Source of the DNA: CAUZIB01 sp963578805 | GTDB lineage: Bacteria; Acidobacteriota; Vicinamibacteria; Vicinamibacterales; UBA8438 | DNA length: 64,000 bases | Direction: 5' to 3' | NCBI GenBank assembly: GCA_963578805.1 | Contig: CAUZDY010000012.1 | Location: 7,414 to 71,413 of the forward strand | In this document: positions 61,256-64,000 of the stretch, piece after piece | How positions within the stretch are numbered: position 1 is the first letter of the stretch | How the letters are laid out: the number at the start of each line of letters is the position of its first letter | Position numbers and translations under genes: made by a program | The notes under the pieces: model-generated | The model's input: only the letters and a program-made list of their open reading frames with translations | What the model was told of the DNA's origin: nothing | The model's database searches: none

Positions 61256-63157
61256 ATGTCCAATAGATTCAACGAGACATACGCCGCGTCGGTCGACAAC
61301 CCGAGTCGGTTCTGGGGCTCGGTAGCAGAGTCCATTCAATGGGACCGAAGGTGGGATTCCGTTCTAGACGACACAGATCCACCGTTCTACCGTTGGTTCG
61401 CGGGCGGACAACTTAATACATGTTACAACGCACTTGACCTCCACATCGAGTGCGGGCGGGGTAAGCAGACCGCACTCATCTACGACAGTCCTGTTACCAA
61501 TACCATCCGTAGCTATACCTACTCGCAACTCAGGGATGAGGTCGCGCTGCTAGCTGGAGCGTTGGTCGCTGAAGGAATCAAAAAGGGCGACCGCGTGATC
61601 ATCTACATGCCGATGATTCCGGAGGCGGCAATGGCTATGTTGGCCTGCGCTCGGATTGGCGCGGTACATTCGGTGGTCTTTGGTGGCTTCGCCTCCAAAG
61701 AGCTGAGCACGCGGATCGACGACGCCAAACCAAAGCTCATCCTCTCGGCCTCCTGCGGCATCGAAGTAAACCGCATCATCCCGTACAAACCCCTCCTCGA
61801 CGAGGCGATTAACCTAGCGGCTCACAAGCCTGATCGCTGTCTCATCATGCAACGTCCTCAAAACAGGGCGAACCTTCTGCCAGACCGGGATGTTGATTGG
61901 AATGAGGCGCTGTCCAAGGCGACACCGGCCGGTTGTGTGTCGGTCGCGGCCACCGACCCGCTCTACATCCTCTACACATCTGGCACGACTGGAATCCCGA
62001 AGGGCGTCGTTCGTGACAACGGCGGTCACGCTGTGGCGTTGAAGTGGAGTATGGAGCACGTTTACGGTATCGGAGCAGGTGAAGTGTATTGGGCCGCGTC
62101 CGATATTGGATGGGTCGTGGGGCACTCCTACATCGTGTATGGTCCTCTGCTTCGGGGCGCCACCACAATCCTTTACGAGGGTAAGCCGGTGGGAACTCCG
62201 GACGCTGGCGCATTCTGGCGGGTGTGCGAACAGCACGGCGTCAATGTGCTTTTCACCGCACCTACGGCGTTTCGGGCGATCAAGAAGGAAGATCCAAACG
62301 GAGCGCTGATCCCTAACTACGACCTGTCAAAATTCCGCACGCTCTTTTTGGCCGGCGAACGGTGCGACCCCGATACACTTATCTGGGCCAGCGAACAGCT
62401 GCATGTGCCGGTCATCGACCATTGGTGGCAGACCGAGACCGGGTGGGCCGTAGCCGCAAACTGTGTCGGGCTCGGAACGTTGCCAGTAAAACCAGGGTCA
62501 GCGGGAAAGCCGGTCCCAGGATACGACGTACGGGTTCTGGGCGACGACAGCCGTGACGTACCTCCAGGTCAGATCGGGACCATCGTGATCAGTCTTCCGT
62601 TACCGCCGGGCTCGCTACCGACCCTCTGGCATAACGACGAAGGCTATCGGAACTCTTATCTCTCCCAGTATCCCGGTTATTACCTTACCGGCGACGCAGG
62701 CTACAAAGACGAGGAAGGCTACGTTTTCATTATGAGCCGAGTCGACGACATCATCAATGTCGCCGGACACCGCCTTTCAACCGGTGGCATGGAGGATGTC
62801 CTGGCCACTCACCCCGATGTCGCCGAAAGTACCGTAGTGGGGGTCGCCGACCCCATCAAAGGCGAGATTCCCGTGGGATTCGTCGTCACCAAGGCGGGAG
62901 TGGACCGGCCACCGTCCGATCTCGTTGCAGAGTTGGTGGAGCGGGTCCGTGAGACGATCGGCCCCGTAGCCTCGTTTAAGACGGCCACAGTCGTTACACG
63001 ACTGCCTAAGACTCGATCGGGAAAAATCCTACGTGGCACGATTAAGAAGATCGCCGACGGACAAGAGTACAAGATACCGGCGACGATCGATGACCCGGCG
63101 ATCCTCGACGAGATCACAGAAGCTCTACGCGGAATCGGCTATCCCAGGGCAACGTGA
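61256..63157 (+). CDS. prpE: Propionyl-CoA synthetase (acyl-CoA ligase)
   Basis: 633 residues from ATG 61256 (MSNRFNETYAAS); the frame is open to 61214. AMP-forming ligase: WGSVAESIQWDRRWDSVLDD and GQLNTCYNALDLHIECGRGK are typical of PrpE, YILYTSGTTGIPKGVVRDNG is the P-loop, DHWWQTETGWAVAAN the A5 motif, GYYLTGDAGYKDEEGYVFIM A7, and TRSGKILRGTIKKIADG has the acetylatable Lys. It activates propionate (also acetate) to the CoA ester. No methylcitrate genes nearby. Confidence 0.93.
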   Translation: MSNRFNETYAASVDNPSRFWGSVAESIQWDRRWDSVLDDTDPPFYRWFAGGQLNTCYNALDLHIECGRGKQTALIYDSPVTNTIRSYTYSQLRDEVALLAGALVAEGIKKGDRVIIYMPMIPEAAMAMLACARIGAVHSVVFGGFASKELSTRIDDAKPKLILSASCGIEVNRIIPYKPLLDEAINLAAHKPDRCLIMQRPQNRANLLPDRDVDWNEALSKATPAGCVSVAATDPLYILYTSGTTGIPKGVVRDNGGHAVALKWSMEHVYGIGAGEVYWAASDIGWVVGHSYIVYGPLLRGATTILYEGKPVGTPDAGAFWRVCEQHGVNVLFTAPTAFRAIKKEDPNGALIPNYDLSKFRTLFLAGERCDPDTLIWASEQLHVPVIDHWWQTETGWAVAANCVGLGTLPVKPGSAGKPVPGYDVRVLGDDSRDVPPGQIGTIVISLPLPPGSLPTLWHNDEGYRNSYLSQYPGYYLTGDAGYKDEEGYVFIMSRVDDIINVAGHRLSTGGMEDVLATHPDVAESTVVGVADPIKGEIPVGFVVTKAGVDRPPSDLVAELVERVRETIGPVASFKTATVVTRLPKTRSGKILRGTIKKIADGQEYKIPATIDDPAILDEITEALRGIGYPRAT

Positions 63158-63614
63158 ACTCCGCCAGGCGTTGTCGTGTAGACGCTTTGAACGCACGCAC
63201 ACCCGCCTTCACCGGCGACGTTTCTCGAGTTGAGCCAGGTAACCGACAAGACGGAAACGCCAGGGACATTTTTGTTTGAATCGTTGTGCCCAATGCCAAC
63301 CTACCGCCATTTAGCTCTGAACGGCGCGAACGTTCCTCGCATGTGAGTTGAGCACCCTAAGGATGTGTCCAGGACCTAAATGGACAACGCCGGACATCGA
63401 AAAAGCATCATAAAGGTTGAACATGGCAACATGGGTATCGGATACGTGCACCCGTCCGGCTCACCATGCCGCCGCTGCTGTACCTAGGATGTCGGCGGTG
63501 ACGAAGCCGTACGCGCAAACTCACGTGAGGCGACGTGGCGCGCGTCTGGAGTGGTAAGTGCAACATTGTTGTTAGACCCCACACTACACTCACCACAGAA
63601 GTATCAGACACACG
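63158..63614. other. Intergenic region before crcB
   Basis: 457 bp. No convincing gene; the open frames are Arg-rich shadows. I looked for a fluoride riboswitch in front of crcB and see none of its conserved core. A pair of short ORFs on the minus strand is not protein-like. Confidence 0.45.
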
Positions 63615-64000
63615 ATGGATATCATGGTAAAAACAGCGCTCATAAACGCCGTCATGGTCGGTTCTGGCGGGTTCCTGGGAACCCTCGCTCGATTCGGTTT
63701 AAATGGGTTCGTCCATCGATAACTGCCATCAGCGGCCTTCCCCTATGGCACCTTGGCAGTCAATCTCGTGGGCTGTTTCCTGATTGGTTCGGTCGCCGGT
63801 TTCGCCGAGGAGCGACAATTTCTTGGACAGGAAATCAGAGCGGTCGTACTTATCGGAGTACTCGGCGGCTTCACGACATTTTCGACGTTCGGCTATGACA
63901 CCTTTGAAATGCTGCGGGATGGAAACTATGCACGGGCAACATTCAACGCCGGCATTCATGTCGCGCTTGGTGTTGCATTAGTCTGGCTGGGCCACACCCA
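63615..64000 (+). pseudogene. crcB: crcB/fluC fluoride channel, interrupted by TAA and cut by the window end
   Basis: From ATG 63615 the frame reads 35 residues ending GFLGTLARFGLNGFVHR, then TAA at 63720-63722, then without a shift LPSAAFPYGTLAVNLVGCFL, then FAEERQFLGQEIR and VLGGFTTFSTFGYDTFEMLR to the window end. The GTLAVNLVGCFLIG and GGFTTFSTFG motifs are those of the FluC fluoride exporter. Codon 36 is a stop where homologs have a variable residue. A point mutation or a sequencing error would explain it. The last part of the gene is outside the window. Confidence 0.82.

Noticed and set aside
63158..63614. Fluoride riboswitch before crcB
   Set aside because: I could not find the conserved core of the crcB RNA motif in this stretch.
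2743..63722. Stop-codon reassignment (TAA as Tyr) to explain the TAA codons in hspR and crcB
   Set aside because: TAA ends several intact genes here (for example ftsK, the J-domain gene, the amidase), so reassignment is not tenable; mutation or error is simpler.

Overview
The window is a densely coded stretch of about 57-60% GC bacterial chromosome. The best fit is an Acidobacteriota of the Vicinamibacteria type (subgroup 6). This rests on gene content, not a marker tree: several PQQ-type secreted dehydrogenases, the small secreted DUF6152 and 'PDLQGIW' families, a cytochrome c'-like lipoprotein, a fused aroD-aroE, a fused SpmA-SpmB, a SpoIVB-type S55 protease in an apparent non-sporeformer, and an HspR-type heat-shock locus. 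I found no rRNA, tRNA, CRISPR array or insertion sequence.

Layout. 1-2.4 kb: 3' end of ferrochelatase, a bacilliredoxin and a sodium symporter. 2.4-4.3 kb: a decayed heat-shock locus, with a HAIR-like operator, an hspR carrying an internal TAA, an intact J-domain protein, and only the last ~40 codons of clpB. 4.3-16 kb: rho, a lipid-linked glycosyltransferase, glcD, an operon recG-rsmD-coaD-aminotransferase, and a PfkB kinase. 16-27 kb: lexA, then DUF3467-nth-rsmA, then rnj-ftsK-amidase followed by a thioredoxin-fusion gene and a selenoprotein gene. 27-30 kb: pepA and small genes. 30-40 kb: an aromatic amino acid supraoperon aroDE-trpEGDCFBA-chorismate mutase-[DAHP synthase remnant]-tyrA, preceded by an intrinsic terminator and an aromatic-rich small ORF that together look like an attenuator. 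40-48 kb: S55 protease, beta-propeller, TPR protein, SpmAB and an EEP-family phosphodiesterase. 49-58 kb: two quinoprotein dehydrogenases flanking an ATP-grasp enzyme, and secreted proteins of unknown role. 58-64 kb: an M16 peptidase, propionyl-CoA synthetase and a crcB/fluC gene with an in-frame TAA that runs off the window.

The most important result is at 26618-27163. A 98-codon ORF ending in TGA is really a 181-residue UGSC-family selenoprotein: the TGA is followed in frame by Gly-Ser-Cys-Thr-Ser-Cys and 80 more sensible codons, and a perfect 8-bp hairpin with a GTC loop starts 11 nt after the TGA, the placement known for the E. coli fdhF bacterial SECIS. It sits 36 nt after a gene that fuses a thioredoxin domain (CATC) to a large uncharacterised domain. 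The pair is a good candidate for an undescribed selenium-dependent redox system.

A second theme is gene erosion in otherwise compact DNA: two nonsense codons (hspR, crcB) and two genes reduced to end fragments (clpB, aroF). Either the lineage is shedding genes or the assembly has errors; reads across these four points would decide.
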